The notes: generated from the sequence alone by a model not told the origin. A stretch of DNA of 64,000 bases from Glaciihabitans tibetensis (GCF_003003265.1 NZ_PVTL01000007.1:171159-235158); one strand, 5' to 3'. Shown: positions 55,001-63,860, counted from the stretch's first letter. Numbers and translations are program-made.

Positions 55001-56056
55001 CTACTGCACTGCCGCCCGCAGTGGCGCGGTCGCGAATTCCCTCATGCCCTCCTCGAAGGTGATCGAGGGTTTCCAGCCGAGTTCGGATTTCAGGCGAGCG
55101 GATGATGCGGTGATATGTCGCACGTCGCCGCGACGGTATTCGCCCGTGACGACGGGCACCGGACCCCCCGAGGCACGGCTGAGCTGCTCCGCCATCTCGC
55201 CGATGGTGTGCACGGTGCCACTGCCGACGTTGAACGGGCGGGAGGTGCTCTCCTCGGCCGTCGCGGTCCATTCGATGGCCGCGAGGTTGGCGGAGGCGAC
55301 ATCCCGCACATGCACAAAATCGCGACGCTGGGCGCCGTCCTCAAACACGCGGGGTGCCTCACCGCGCTGCAGGGCCGAGCGAAACAGCGACGCGACCCCC
55401 GCGTACGGCGTGTTCTGCGGCATGCCCGGTCCGTAGACGTTGTGATAGCGCAGCGCTGCGGCGACGCCACCGGTGCTGCGCGCCCACGAGGTGGCGAGCT
55501 GCTCCTGGCCGAGTTTGGTGATCGCGTAGACGTTGCGCGGGTCGAGCGGGGCGTCTTCGGAGATGAGTTCGGGCTCGAGCAGGCCCCCGGAGTCGTCGCG
55601 CGGGTCGAACAGGCCAGCGTCGAGGTCGCTGATGCGGCGGGGGGCGGGCCGGGTCATCCCGCCGGGACCGCGGTAGGCGCCCTCGCCGTAGACGACCATG
55701 GAGCTCGCGACCACGAGTCGCTTCTTTCCGGCCGCAGCCATCGCGGCCAACAGAACGGCGGTGCCGAGATCGTTCGAACCGACGTAGTCCGGGGCATCGG
55801 CGAAGTCCACGCCGAGACCCACCTTCGCCGCCTGGTGGCAGACCACGTCGATTCCGGTCAGCACGTCGGCCACCGCGGCGGCATCACGTACATCGCCGCG
55901 CACGAACTCGACCCGGGGATCAAGCCGCGGCACGTCGCCGTGCACGTCGGAGCGGAGCGAGTCGAAGACCCGCACCTGCCAGCCGCGCTCCAGCGCAGCG
56001 GTCACGATGGTGCCGCCGATGAAGCCGGCGCCGCCGGTTACGAGGAGTGTCTGCAT
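55001..56056 (-). CDS. NAD-dependent sugar-nucleotide epimerase/dehydratase (extended SDR)
   Basis: 351 residues. Rossmann loop GGAGFIGG (8-15), active-site Ser118-Ser119 with Tyr177 and Lys181 (YAITK), and RYHNVYGPGMP. These mark UDP-glucose 4-epimerase-like enzymes; the exact sugar cannot be read. AAGACT six bases before the ATG may be a leaderless -10. The MOSC gene lies 12 bases upstream on the same strand, so the pair may also be cotranscribed. Confidence 0.92.
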   Translation of the reverse strand: MQTLLVTGGAGFIGGTIVTAALERGWQVRVFDSLRSDVHGDVPRLDPRVEFVRGDVRDAAAVADVLTGIDVVCHQAAKVGLGVDFADAPDYVGSNDLGTAVLLAAMAAAGKKRLVVASSMVVYGEGAYRGPGGMTRPAPRRISDLDAGLFDPRDDSGGLLEPELISEDAPLDPRNVYAITKLGQEQLATSWARSTGGVAAALRYHNVYGPGMPQNTPYAGVASLFRSALQRGEAPRVFEDGAQRRDFVHVRDVASANLAAIEWTATAEESTSRPFNVGSGTVHTIGEMAEQLSRASGGPVPVVTGEYRRGDVRHITASSARLKSELGWKPSITFEEGMREFATAPLRAAVQ

Positions 56057-56068
56057 GGGTCCAGTCTT

Positions 56069-56617
56069 TCAGCCCGCCAGCTCGGTGCGCAGAATCGCCG
56101 GCCCGAGGGTGAGGCGTCCGCTGCTCAGCGGCTCGCAGCGCATGCCGCCGCGCCCGCGCAGCGCCCGGTTGGCACCGGGGGCGAGCACGATGTCCATCCA
56201 GGCGCACGGGTTCGCCGGCCGGTTCGCACGAAACACTACGGGGCCGTCTCCCGTGTCCAGGCTCAAGCTTTGCCCGCGCATCGCGTCGATGTCGACCCCG
56301 CGCAGCACGATATTGCGGCGGGCGGCTGCCATATTCAGCGTGTGGGGGATGCCGAGATCGTCAGCCACGAGGTCGAAGACCTCCGCGGCCATCAGCGTGA
56401 CCGAGGCCCGCACGTGGGCGGGCTTGCCGAAGTAGCGATCGCCGACCACCCCGAGGCCCGCGCGGATCTCGATCGACGTGCGCGACTCGGGTCCCACCGG
56501 CGGCAGGGGTCCATCTGCCGGTCGTCCTTCGTAGCGGGATGTCGCGGAGGCCAGCAACAGCACGATCTCCACCTCGCGCGCGTGGGGCAGGAGCTCCGTC
56601 GCCGCGGTGTCAGCCAT
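56069..56617 (-). CDS. MOSC-domain protein
   Basis: 182 residues. A MOSC fold with the conserved cysteine Cys138 in NPCAWMD, GVVGDRYFGKPAH near the start of the domain and NIVLRGVDIDAM. MOSC proteins bind molybdenum cofactor or carry sulfur; the adjacent Moco oxidoreductase makes a cofactor-related role likely. An ATG at 56617 is used; AGGG lies just upstream. First of two genes with the epimerase. Confidence 0.9.
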   Translation of the reverse strand: MADTAATELLPHAREVEIVLLLASATSRYEGRPADGPLPPVGPESRTSIEIRAGLGVVGDRYFGKPAHVRASVTLMAAEVFDLVADDLGIPHTLNMAAARRNIVLRGVDIDAMRGQSLSLDTGDGPVVFRANRPANPCAWMDIVLAPGANRALRGRGGMRCEPLSSGRLTLGPAILRTELAG

Positions 56618-56698
56618 CCCTGTCAGTCATCCCGCCAGAGTAGTGGCGCGCTCAAGCCCGTGCGTTCAAGCCTGGTGCGTTCGCACCGGAACGAGTTC

Positions 56699-56776
56699 GG
56701 GCGCCGGCGGTGGTGCATGCCGGCGCCCGAATCGTGGAGCGGTGAGTTGGCCTCGCCGGGAGTTACCCCGGCGAGG
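56699..56776 (-). terminator. two strong hairpins downstream of the PAP2 gene
   Basis: GGGCGCCGGC / GCCGGCGCCC (56699-56728, 10-base loop) and CCTCGCCGGG / CCCGGCGAGG (56751-56776, six-base loop) lie in tandem. Neither has a clear U-tract. They are positioned to terminate the minus-strand phosphatase gene and shield it from the MOSC region. Confidence 0.7.
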
Positions 56777-56780
56777 CGTT

Positions 56781-56806
56781 GTTACTAGTTGCTGGTTACT
56801 AGTTGC
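56781..56806. repeat. 12-bp direct repeat containing the PAP2 stop codon
   Basis: GTTACTAGTTGC at 56781 and 56795 (14-base period). The second copy contains the gene's TAG, the first supplies another TAG/TAA pair just downstream. Confidence 0.85.
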
Positions 56807-58187
56807 GAGCGGTGATACGGCGACGACGCACCATGACCGCGGCGCCGGCGACGAGCAGCGCGAGGGCTGCGGCAAGAGCGCCGCCGACCTCGGTGCCGGT
56901 AGCGGCGAGTTCGCCGTCGGCAGCAGCACCGGTGGCGGTGTCGTTTACGGTGGTGCCACCGGGGGTGACGACGTCAACGGGGACAACCACGGCCGGGTTC
57001 TCAGTCGGGGGCGTGGTCGGCGTGGGGACGACGACGTCAGCGGCGAACGACACGGTGCCGTCGGCGTTTACAACGACGTCAGCAGCCATGGCCGCAGACA
57101 GGTTAATGCGCTCCCAGCTGCCGTTCGCTGCCTCATCGAGGGGGTACCCCGAGTCGGTCGCGGTCATTTCCAGTACCTGGCGACGCTGCGCGTCGGTCAG
57201 CGTGGGGTGGCTAGTGAGCAGCAACGACTCGGCGTTAGCCGGCACGGTGACGTCCTGGCCGGCGGCGCCGGTCTGCACGAAGTCGTAAGCCAAGCGCTCT
57301 TCGTAGACTGCGAGAGCATCCTCGTCGGACATGTACGGAGTGTCGGCGGCGATGCACGCGGCGAGGGTGTCGCCGCACTCGGCCTCGAGCACGGCGCGCA
57401 GCTCGGCGGATGCCTCCTCGAACAGCACGCGGAACTGGGCGTCGCTCCAGCGACGCTCAACGATGTGCTGGCCCATCATACGGCCCGACATGACGTCGAG
57501 CGGGTAGTGCGCTGCCAGGACGATGCGGTTGTTTCCCGCCTCTGACGTGCGCGCGAGAATCTGTGGCGAAAGCTCGGGCAGCAGCGTTGCGAGGGTGGTG
57601 CCCTGCCAGTATGCCTGCGAGGTGTGGCCGCTCGGGTACGATCCGCTCGTGGAGCTCCACACGTTGCCGCCCGGCTTGTCGTGCTTGACGAGGGCTGCTT
57701 CGAACCGGATGTAGGGACGGTCGTAGTCGAAGAAGTCCTTCGCCGGATTTGTGGAGGAGTAGTACCCGACGAGGCCGCCGTCCTTGGAGATGAGTGCCTT
57801 GGTCTTCGGCAGCTCTCCCGCGGCCATTGCGGCGGTGTAGATCGCGCCCAGGTTCACGCCGAGGCCGTCAGCCATCGACAGCGACATGTCCGCGTACTGG
57901 TCGACGATAGCGCGGTCGATCTCCGTCGCGGTCGCGGTCCTGTTGATACGCACGGTGGTGGCGTCGTTGAGGGCGACCACGCCGGGCTGGTTGTTCACGA
58001 TGTCGGTGAACAGATCCATGATCGGAATGTAGTCATACGCCGCGTTTGACGGGTAGTCGTACTTCAGCTCTTCCTGCGTGAACGGCTCGGCGGCGTTCGC
58101 GGGTACGGCGGCGAACACGGTGGAGAGGATCACACCCAGTCCGGTGGCGACAGCGAGCTGGCGGGTGGTTCGGCGGCGATGAGCCAT
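56799..58187 (-). CDS. secreted, wall-anchored PAP2-superfamily acid phosphatase
   Basis: 462 residues. Signal peptide 1-33 (VFAAVPANAA). PAP2 catalytic motifs: K150-x6-R157-P158, PSGH (185-188) and R221-x5-H227-x3-D231. The C-terminus has a Thr/Pro linker, then LAATG (about 427-431), a hydrophobic segment and RRRR, matching LAxTG substrates of class E sortases. It would hydrolyse phosphomonoesters at the cell wall. No sortase is encoded nearby. AGGACC lies 12 bases before the ATG, a weak site. Confidence 0.92.
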   Translation of the reverse strand: MAHRRRTTRQLAVATGLGVILSTVFAAVPANAAEPFTQEELKYDYPSNAAYDYIPIMDLFTDIVNNQPGVVALNDATTVRINRTATATEIDRAIVDQYADMSLSMADGLGVNLGAIYTAAMAAGELPKTKALISKDGGLVGYYSSTNPAKDFFDYDRPYIRFEAALVKHDKPGGNVWSSTSGSYPSGHTSQAYWQGTTLATLLPELSPQILARTSEAGNNRIVLAAHYPLDVMSGRMMGQHIVERRWSDAQFRVLFEEASAELRAVLEAECGDTLAACIAADTPYMSDEDALAVYEERLAYDFVQTGAAGQDVTVPANAESLLLTSHPTLTDAQRRQVLEMTATDSGYPLDEAANGSWERINLSAAMAADVVVNADGTVSFAADVVVPTPTTPPTENPAVVVPVDVVTPGGTTVNDTATGAAADGELAATGTEVGGALAAALALLVAGAAVMVRRRRITARN

Positions 58188-58370
58188 TGAAGGTGGTCCT
58201 ATTCGTCAAGGGGGCCCCGGCAAGGGATGGGGCGACCAGAACGTTAGGGTTGCCTAATGGCCCAGCGGTAGACGGCAGGTGTCGTTTAGGTGAACCGATT
58301 TCAGGTGAACTATTTTCAGGTATGCGGGCGCCGAGGCAGGCAAGCGGGCGCACGGTAAGCTCCTATACCT

Positions 58371-60185
58371 ATGGCACATCTTCTCGGGGCGGAAGCTCTT
58401 CATCTTGAGTATCCGAATCGGGTCATCTTTGATTCCGTGACAATTGGCATCGACGAGGGCCAGCGCATCGGTATCGTCGGCCGCAATGGCGACGGCAAGT
58501 CGACGCTCATGCGTCTGATGGCTGGCACGCTCGAACCCAACAGCGGCCGGGTGACCCGGCGCGGCGGCATCCTGCTCGGCATGCTCGACCAGGCAGACGA
58601 GATGGACGACGACCTCACGGTCTCTGCGGCCATCGTCGGCGAACGCCCCGAATACGAGTGGGCAAGCGACCCGCGCGTGCGAGACGTGCTCGGCGGCCTC
58701 GTCGAGGGCGTGCCGTGGGAGGCCCGCATCGGCCAGCTCAGTGGTGGCCAGCGGCGCCGCGTTGCGCTCGCAGCACTGCTCGTCGGTGACTGGGACATCA
58801 TCTTTCTCGATGAGCCCACTAACCACCTCGACGTCGAGGGCATCGCCTGGCTCGCCCAGCACCTCAAGCGTCGGTGGAACCAGGACGCCGGAGCCCTCGT
58901 GGTCGTGACTCACGACCGGTGGTTTCTCGACGAGATCTGCACGGACACCTGGGAGGTGCACGATCGCCTGATCGAGCCCTTCGAGGGTGGCTACGCCGCG
59001 TACATCCTGCAGCGCGTCGAGCGCGACCGTTCGGCTGCCGCCTCAGAGTCCAAGCGCCAGAACCTTATGCGCAAGGAGCTCGCCTGGCTCGGCCGCGGAG
59101 CACCCGCCCGCAGCACCAAGCCGAAGTTCCGCATCGACGCAGCCAACGAACTCATTGCTAACGAGCCGCCGCCCCGCGACAAGATCTCGCTCGCCTCGAT
59201 GGCGATGCAGCGTCTCGGCAAGGACGTCGTTGACCTGGAGAATATCTCCGTCACCTACGAGGACCGCATCAACGGCGGCTCGAAAGAGGTACTGAAGGAC
59301 GTCACCTGGCGTATCGCGCCGGGAGAGCGCACCGGAATCCTCGGTGTAAACGGCGCGGGTAAGAGCACGCTGCTCAGCCTCGTCACCGGAACCCTGCTCC
59401 CCACCACGGGCAACGTCAAGCGCGGTAAGACCATCAAGGTTTCCACGCTCACCCAGCAGCTCGGCGAACTGGCCGAAATCTGGGAAGACCGGGTCAGTGA
59501 GGTGCTCGGACGCCAGAAGAGTACCTACGTGTCCGGGGGCAAGGAGATGACCCCGAGCCAGCTGCTCGAACGGGTCGGTTTCGGGAGCGACGCGCTGTCG
59601 AACAAGGTGCGTGAGCTGTCCGGTGGGCAGAAGCGTCGGCTGCAGCTGCTGCTGATCATCCTGGATGAGCCGAACGTGCTGATCCTCGACGAACCGACCA
59701 ATGACCTGGACACCGACATGCTCGCGGCGATCGAGGACCTCCTCGACTCCTACCCGGGAACCCTGCTCGTCGTCTCGCACGACCGGTACCTGCTGGAGCG
59801 CGTCACCGACCAGCAGTACGCCGTGCTCGGCGGCAACCTGCGCCACCTCCCCGGTGGTGTGGACGAGTACCTCAAGTTGCGCAGCGGTCAGTTGTCTGCC
59901 GCGAGCGCTGCGGCTGCGGCATCCACCGGCAAGGCAAAACAACCCGAGAACAGCAACCGACCCAAGGGTGCCGAGCTGCGGGCCGCCGAGAAAGAACTGG
60001 CCGCCGCCGGACGCAAGATCGAGAAGTCGACCGCGCGCATCAGCGAGTTGCACGTTCTGCTGGCGACCCACGACCAGTCGGATTTCGCTGGCCTCGGCAA
60101 GCTGAGCGATGAGCTCGGCGCGCTCGAGAAGACCGTCGCAGAGGTCGAGTCGCGCTGGCTCGAACTGACCGAGCTGCTCGGCTAG
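58371..60185 (+). CDS. ABC-F family ATPase (Uup-like)
   Basis: 604 residues with two ATPase domains and no membrane segments. Walker A GRNGDGKST (37-45) and GVNGAGKST (325-333), signatures LSGGQRRRVAL and LSGGQKRRLQL, and the linker between them (ASESKRQNLMRKELAWLGRG) typical of ABC-F. The C-terminal coiled coil (AELRAAEKELAAAGRKIEKS) is Uup-like. ABC-F proteins act on ribosomes to resolve stalls. The upstream sequence TAAGCT nine bases before the ATG suggests a very short leader. Monocistronic. Confidence 0.94.
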   Translation: MAHLLGAEALHLEYPNRVIFDSVTIGIDEGQRIGIVGRNGDGKSTLMRLMAGTLEPNSGRVTRRGGILLGMLDQADEMDDDLTVSAAIVGERPEYEWASDPRVRDVLGGLVEGVPWEARIGQLSGGQRRRVALAALLVGDWDIIFLDEPTNHLDVEGIAWLAQHLKRRWNQDAGALVVVTHDRWFLDEICTDTWEVHDRLIEPFEGGYAAYILQRVERDRSAAASESKRQNLMRKELAWLGRGAPARSTKPKFRIDAANELIANEPPPRDKISLASMAMQRLGKDVVDLENISVTYEDRINGGSKEVLKDVTWRIAPGERTGILGVNGAGKSTLLSLVTGTLLPTTGNVKRGKTIKVSTLTQQLGELAEIWEDRVSEVLGRQKSTYVSGGKEMTPSQLLERVGFGSDALSNKVRELSGGQKRRLQLLLIILDEPNVLILDEPTNDLDTDMLAAIEDLLDSYPGTLLVVSHDRYLLERVTDQQYAVLGGNLRHLPGGVDEYLKLRSGQLSAASAAAAASTGKAKQPENSNRPKGAELRAAEKELAAAGRKIEKSTARISELHVLLATHDQSDFAGLGKLSDELGALEKTVAEVESRWLELTELLG

Positions 60186-60257
60186 TTCGGGTAGGGGGGT
60201 AGCGGCGGGCGTCGCTCCCGGGCGTGAGCGAACCTTACGTTTGGGCCCAATGGTCGC

Positions 60258-60263
60258 TACGAT
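60258..60263 (+). promoter_or_regulatory. leaderless -10 element of the LysM lipoprotein gene
   Basis: TACGAT, six bases (CAGACG), then ATG at 60270. Confidence 0.6.
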
Positions 60264-60269
60264 CAGACG

Positions 60270-60878
60270 ATGACCCCGCACCTACCCTTCGTTCGCCGCG
60301 CCCGCTACCCGTTTTTGCCGGCCTTGGCGGGTCGCACCGTCGGGGGCCGCAGGGTGGTCGCGCGTTCGCTGGCGAGTGCGAGCGTCGCCGCCAGTTGTGT
60401 TGTGATGCTGAGCGGATGCCTCGGCACAACGACCACCTCGCTCGAGTCACCGACTCCCGTGCCCACCGTGACGATCACCGCCGCACCAGCGCCCGCCGTC
60501 ACGGTGACGGCGGTTCCGGAGCCGACGGTGGTCGAGCTTCCGGTGGAGGTGCCCGTCGAAGTGCCGGTCGAGACAGTTCCGGACCCCGAGGTGATTCCCG
60601 AGGAGGCGGACATCGTGCTGACCACCCCGGTGGACAACGGGGTGGTGGCGCACGCCGCAGGAACGGTCGAGCCGGATGCCTCGGGCAACCCGTATCGCTA
60701 CACCGTGGCCGCCGGGGACATCGCGGTGGAGATCTGCACCCGCTTCGCGCGATACATCTGGCAGCTCGCCGACAAAAACGGCGCCACACTGGCGAACCCG
60801 TACCTGATCCACGAAGGCGACACCATCCTGCTGACGGCCAACCCGTTGCCGGAGGGCTACGTCATTCCGACGCGGTAG
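60270..60878 (+). CDS. LysM-domain lipoprotein
   Basis: 202 residues. A long basic leader with lipobox LSGC (Cys50). Residues 55-120 are a low-complexity Val/Pro/Thr/Glu stretch (PVEVPVEVPVE), probably an extended spacer and PMT target. The C-terminal 50 residues are a LysM-like domain (RYTVAAGDIAVEICTRF ... LADKNGATLANPYLIHEGDTILL) that should bind peptidoglycan. The start is supported by the leaderless promoter. Confidence 0.82.
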   Translation: MTPHLPFVRRARYPFLPALAGRTVGGRRVVARSLASASVAASCVVMLSGCLGTTTTSLESPTPVPTVTITAAPAPAVTVTAVPEPTVVELPVEVPVEVPVETVPDPEVIPEEADIVLTTPVDNGVVAHAAGTVEPDASGNPYRYTVAAGDIAVEICTRFARYIWQLADKNGATLANPYLIHEGDTILLTANPLPEGYVIPTR

Positions 60879-61033
60879 GGGTACCGTTTTCGGCGCCGTT
60901 TCAGGGGTTGTGCGTCACGCGGGGCAACACGAATTGTGAAAGCGCGGGAGCCTGAGGATGCTGGAAGGAGCCGGGTAACACCGGCCCCACAGCGAACATC
61001 CGTCATCCCCGTTATCCCTAAGAGGCCCCACTC
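60879..61033 (+). promoter_or_regulatory. 155-base leader before metQ, possibly structured
   Basis: No gene. GCCGG-GTAACA-CCGGC forms a short hairpin near 60973-60988, and several GGAG/AGCC elements could pair. I cannot match it to SAM-I, SAM-II or SAM-IV riboswitch cores. The position before a methionine importer makes an unrecognised riboswitch or simple attenuator possible. Confidence 0.35.
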
Positions 61034-62023
61034 ATGTCTTCCCCAACACCCCTGATCGCCCCGCCCAAAAAGCGCGGTCGTCTTTATGCCATCATCGCCG
61101 CCGCGGTTGTCGTCGTCATCGCCGCGATCATCGCGATCGTCGCGCTCAACAACGCGAACGATTCGAACGCCTCGTCGACCGGTGACGGCGGTGGTGCCGC
61201 CGGCAGCGACGCGATCACCGAGGGTCTCGGATCAGCTGATGAGCCGGTGAAGATCGGAGTGGTTGGGGCGAGTGACCCGTACTGGGCGGATTACGTCGAC
61301 GCGGCCGAGGCGGAAGGCATCGCCGTCGACCTGGTCGATTTCACCGATTACGCGCAGCCCAACCCGGCGCTGACCGCGGGCGACCTCGACCTGAATCAGT
61401 TCCAGCACCTCATTTACCTCGCGCAGTACAACGAGAACGCCGGCGAGGACGTCACCCCCATCGGTGCCACCGCGATCTACCCGCTTGGGCTGTACTCGAC
61501 CCAGTACACCGCGCTCGAGGACATCGAGGCTGGCGAGACCGTCGCGGTTCCCAACGACGCGAGCAACCTCGCGCGCGCACTCCTCGTTCTGCAAAGCTCC
61601 GGCCTGGTCGAGCTCGCCGACGGCGGTAGCCCCTTCTCGACCCTCGACGACGTGCTCGATTCGTCGAAGGTCGAGGTGATTGCGCTCGAGGCCGCGCTCG
61701 TGCCGACCTCGTTGCCCGACGTTGCCGCCGCCATTATCAACAACGACTTCGTCGACGACGCCGGTCTCTCGTTCGATGACGCGCTCGCCACGGACGACCC
61801 GGCCGACCCCAGTGCCCAGCCGTACATCAACGTTTTCGCCAGCCGTGCAGAGGATGCCGACAACGAGGTGCTGCTGCGCCTGGTGGACATCTTCCAGACC
61901 ACCCCCGCCGTCACCGATGGTCTCCTCGAGGTGTCCGGTGGCACCGCCGTGCTGACAACCACCCCGGTCGACGAGCTTCAGGCCACCCTCTCAGACGTCC
62001 AGGCAGACGTCGCGGCGGGCTGA
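61034..62023 (+). CDS. metQ: D-methionine ABC transporter substrate-binding protein (NlpA family), membrane-anchored
   Basis: 329 residues. Instead of a lipobox it has an N-terminal membrane anchor (residues 16-40, YAIIAAAVVVVIAAIIAIV) after a basic segment. The NlpA core has VGASDPYWADYVDAAEAEG, LNQFQHLIYLAQYN, AIYPLGLYS and AVPNDASNLARALLVLQ. It binds methionine outside the membrane for MetI-MetN. metN follows after two bases. Confidence 0.92.
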   Translation: MSSPTPLIAPPKKRGRLYAIIAAAVVVVIAAIIAIVALNNANDSNASSTGDGGGAAGSDAITEGLGSADEPVKIGVVGASDPYWADYVDAAEAEGIAVDLVDFTDYAQPNPALTAGDLDLNQFQHLIYLAQYNENAGEDVTPIGATAIYPLGLYSTQYTALEDIEAGETVAVPNDASNLARALLVLQSSGLVELADGGSPFSTLDDVLDSSKVEVIALEAALVPTSLPDVAAAIINNDFVDDAGLSFDDALATDDPADPSAQPYINVFASRAEDADNEVLLRLVDIFQTTPAVTDGLLEVSGGTAVLTTTPVDELQATLSDVQADVAAG

Positions 62024-62025
62024 GT

Positions 62026-63054
62026 ATGCCGATAATCCAGCTGAGGAACGTCTCCAAGGCGTTCCCGCCTCGCTCGAAGGGCGAGGCGCCGCTGGTGGCC
62101 ATTGACGATGTCAGCCTCGACATCGAACCGGGCGACATCTACGGCATCATCGGGTACTCCGGCGCCGGAAAGTCCACCCTCGTGCGGCTGATCAACGCCC
62201 TCGAACAGCCCACGTCCGGCTCTGTCACGGTGAAGGACGTCGAAATCAGCGCCCTGCGCGAACGGGACCTTCGTTCGGTTCGCGCGGGGATCGGCATGGT
62301 CTTCCAGCAGTTCAACCTGTTCTCCTCGAAGACCGTGTGGGGCAACGTCGAATACCCGCTGCAGGTCGCCGGTATTCCAAAGTCCGAACACCAGCGCCGC
62401 ATCTCCGACCTGCTGAACTTCGTGGGGCTCGCCGAGCACGCTCACGCCTACCCCGACCAGCTCTCCGGCGGACAAAAGCAGCGGGTGGGCATCGCTCGGG
62501 CCCTGGCGACGTCACCGAGTATTTTGCTGGCGGATGAAGCGACCAGCGCACTGGACCCGGAAACGACCCGCGAGGTACTCGCCCTGCTCAAGCGCGTCAA
62601 CGAGGAGTTCGGCGTCACCATCGTCGTGATCACCCACGAGATGGAAGTGATTCGTTCGATCGCGCACAAGGTCGCGGTGATGGAGCAGGGCCGCATTGTG
62701 GAGCGCGGTGCTGTCTTCGACGTTTTCTCCAACCCGCAGGCTGTGGCGACGCAGAAGTTTGTGTCGACGATCATCACGTCGGTTCCGGAAGCAGACGCGC
62801 TCGCGGTGCTGCGCACGAGGCATCCCGGTCGCATCGTCACCTTCTCCTTTGCCAACGGCAACACGTCGCAGGCGTCGGTGTTTCTCGAGCTTTCCCGGGC
62901 GTCAGTCGCCTTCGAGCTGGTCTACGGCGGCATCAATGAGGTGCAGGGCCAGACGTTCGGTCACCTGACCCTCGCGCTCAACGGCGACAACGAGGCGATC
63001 ACCGCGGCACTGCAGCGAATCGGGTCAATTGTCACCGTGACGGAGGTGGACTGA
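62026..63054 (+). CDS. metN: methionine ABC transporter ATP-binding protein
   Basis: 342 residues. Walker A GYSGAGKST (43-51), signature LSGGQKQRV, Walker B ILLADEATSALDP. The C-terminal 80 residues are a NIL domain (SVFLELSRASVAFELVYGGINEVQG), the methionine-sensing regulatory domain of MetN. Two-base gaps on either side mark the metQNI operon. Confidence 0.96.
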   Translation: MPIIQLRNVSKAFPPRSKGEAPLVAIDDVSLDIEPGDIYGIIGYSGAGKSTLVRLINALEQPTSGSVTVKDVEISALRERDLRSVRAGIGMVFQQFNLFSSKTVWGNVEYPLQVAGIPKSEHQRRISDLLNFVGLAEHAHAYPDQLSGGQKQRVGIARALATSPSILLADEATSALDPETTREVLALLKRVNEEFGVTIVVITHEMEVIRSIAHKVAVMEQGRIVERGAVFDVFSNPQAVATQKFVSTIITSVPEADALAVLRTRHPGRIVTFSFANGNTSQASVFLELSRASVAFELVYGGINEVQGQTFGHLTLALNGDNEAITAALQRIGSIVTVTEVD

Positions 63055-63056
63055 CC

Positions 63057-63716
63057 ATGGACAGGTTGATCGAACTGCTTCCGCTGCTGTGGACGTCGGT
63101 GTACGAGACGTTCTACATCGTCGGTATCGCGATGCTGCTCGGCGGGCTCGCCGGGCTGACCCTGGGGCTCGGGCTGTACACGACGCGGCGCGGCAACCTG
63201 CTCGAGAACCGTGTGGTGTTCTCGGTGCTGAACGTGCTCGTGAACACGTTCCGGCCGATCCCGTTCATCATCTTTCTCGCGGCGGCGCAGCCGTTGGCGC
63301 GCGTGGTGGTCGGCACGGGAATCGGTAACACGATGATCACCTTCGCCCTCGTGCTCGCGTCGATGTTTGCGATCAGCCGCATCGTCGAGCAGAACCTGCT
63401 CACCGTGCAGCCGGGCGTGATCGAGGCGGCGCGGTCGGTGGGCGCTGGTCCGGTGCGGATCATCTTCACGATCCTGATCCCGGAGGCTCTTGGGCCGCTT
63501 ATCCTCGGTTACACGTTCATCTTCGTGGCCGTGCTCGACATGTCTGCGGTTGCCGGGCTGATCGGCGGCGGCGGGCTCGGAAACTTCGCCATCCAGTACG
63601 GCTACCGCCTGTTCGATCCGGTGGTGACCTGGGCGGCGGTGATCATCATCATCGTCTTGGTGCAGCTGGTGCAGTTTCTCGGCAACGGTCTCGCGCGGCG
63701 GGTGCTGCGCCGGTAG
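63057..63716 (+). CDS. metI: methionine ABC transporter permease
   Basis: 219 residues with five membrane segments. ETFYIVGIAMLLGGLAGL and the EAA-type loop VEQNLLTVQPGVIEAARSVGAGPVRI are family features, with GLIGGGGLGNFAIQYGY near the end. Together with MetN and MetQ it imports methionine. A 7-bp hairpin (63707-63723) has the stop codon TAG as its loop. Confidence 0.95.
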   Translation: MDRLIELLPLLWTSVYETFYIVGIAMLLGGLAGLTLGLGLYTTRRGNLLENRVVFSVLNVLVNTFRPIPFIIFLAAAQPLARVVVGTGIGNTMITFALVLASMFAISRIVEQNLLTVQPGVIEAARSVGAGPVRIIFTILIPEALGPLILGYTFIFVAVLDMSAVAGLIGGGGLGNFAIQYGYRLFDPVVTWAAVIIIIVLVQLVQFLGNGLARRVLRR

Positions 63717-63723
63717 CCGGCGC
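63707..63723 (+). terminator. hairpin with the metI stop codon in its loop
   Basis: GCGCCGG-TAG-CCGGCGC, perfect 7-bp arms. Weak terminator or end-stabilising structure for the metQNI mRNA; no U-tract. Confidence 0.45.
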
Positions 63724-63728
63724 GTCTG

Positions 63729-63860
63729 GCGCTGCGCTGCGCTGCGCGTGGTGAACGTCGGTCGACAAATTCGCGCGACTTTGCGTCGAGTGGCCAGCTA
63801 TCGATGAGCCGTCCTTGCCGATCGGCCAGTTATCGATGTGACTCTTCATCGAGCGGGCAG
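63729..63860. repeat. short tandem CGCTG and degenerate repeats downstream of metI
   Basis: CGCTG repeats three times at 63729-63748. CGAGTGGCCAGCTATCGATG (from 63787) and ATCGGCCAGTTATCGATGTG (63821-63840) are two copies of one motif, and a third partial copy is near 63850. The motif resembles those at 28.0 kb and 19.3-19.5 kb. Confidence 0.5.

Noticed and set aside
60879..61033. SAM riboswitch before metQNI
   Set aside because: No SAM-I, SAM-II or SAM-IV core could be recognised; kept only as an unexplained leader.
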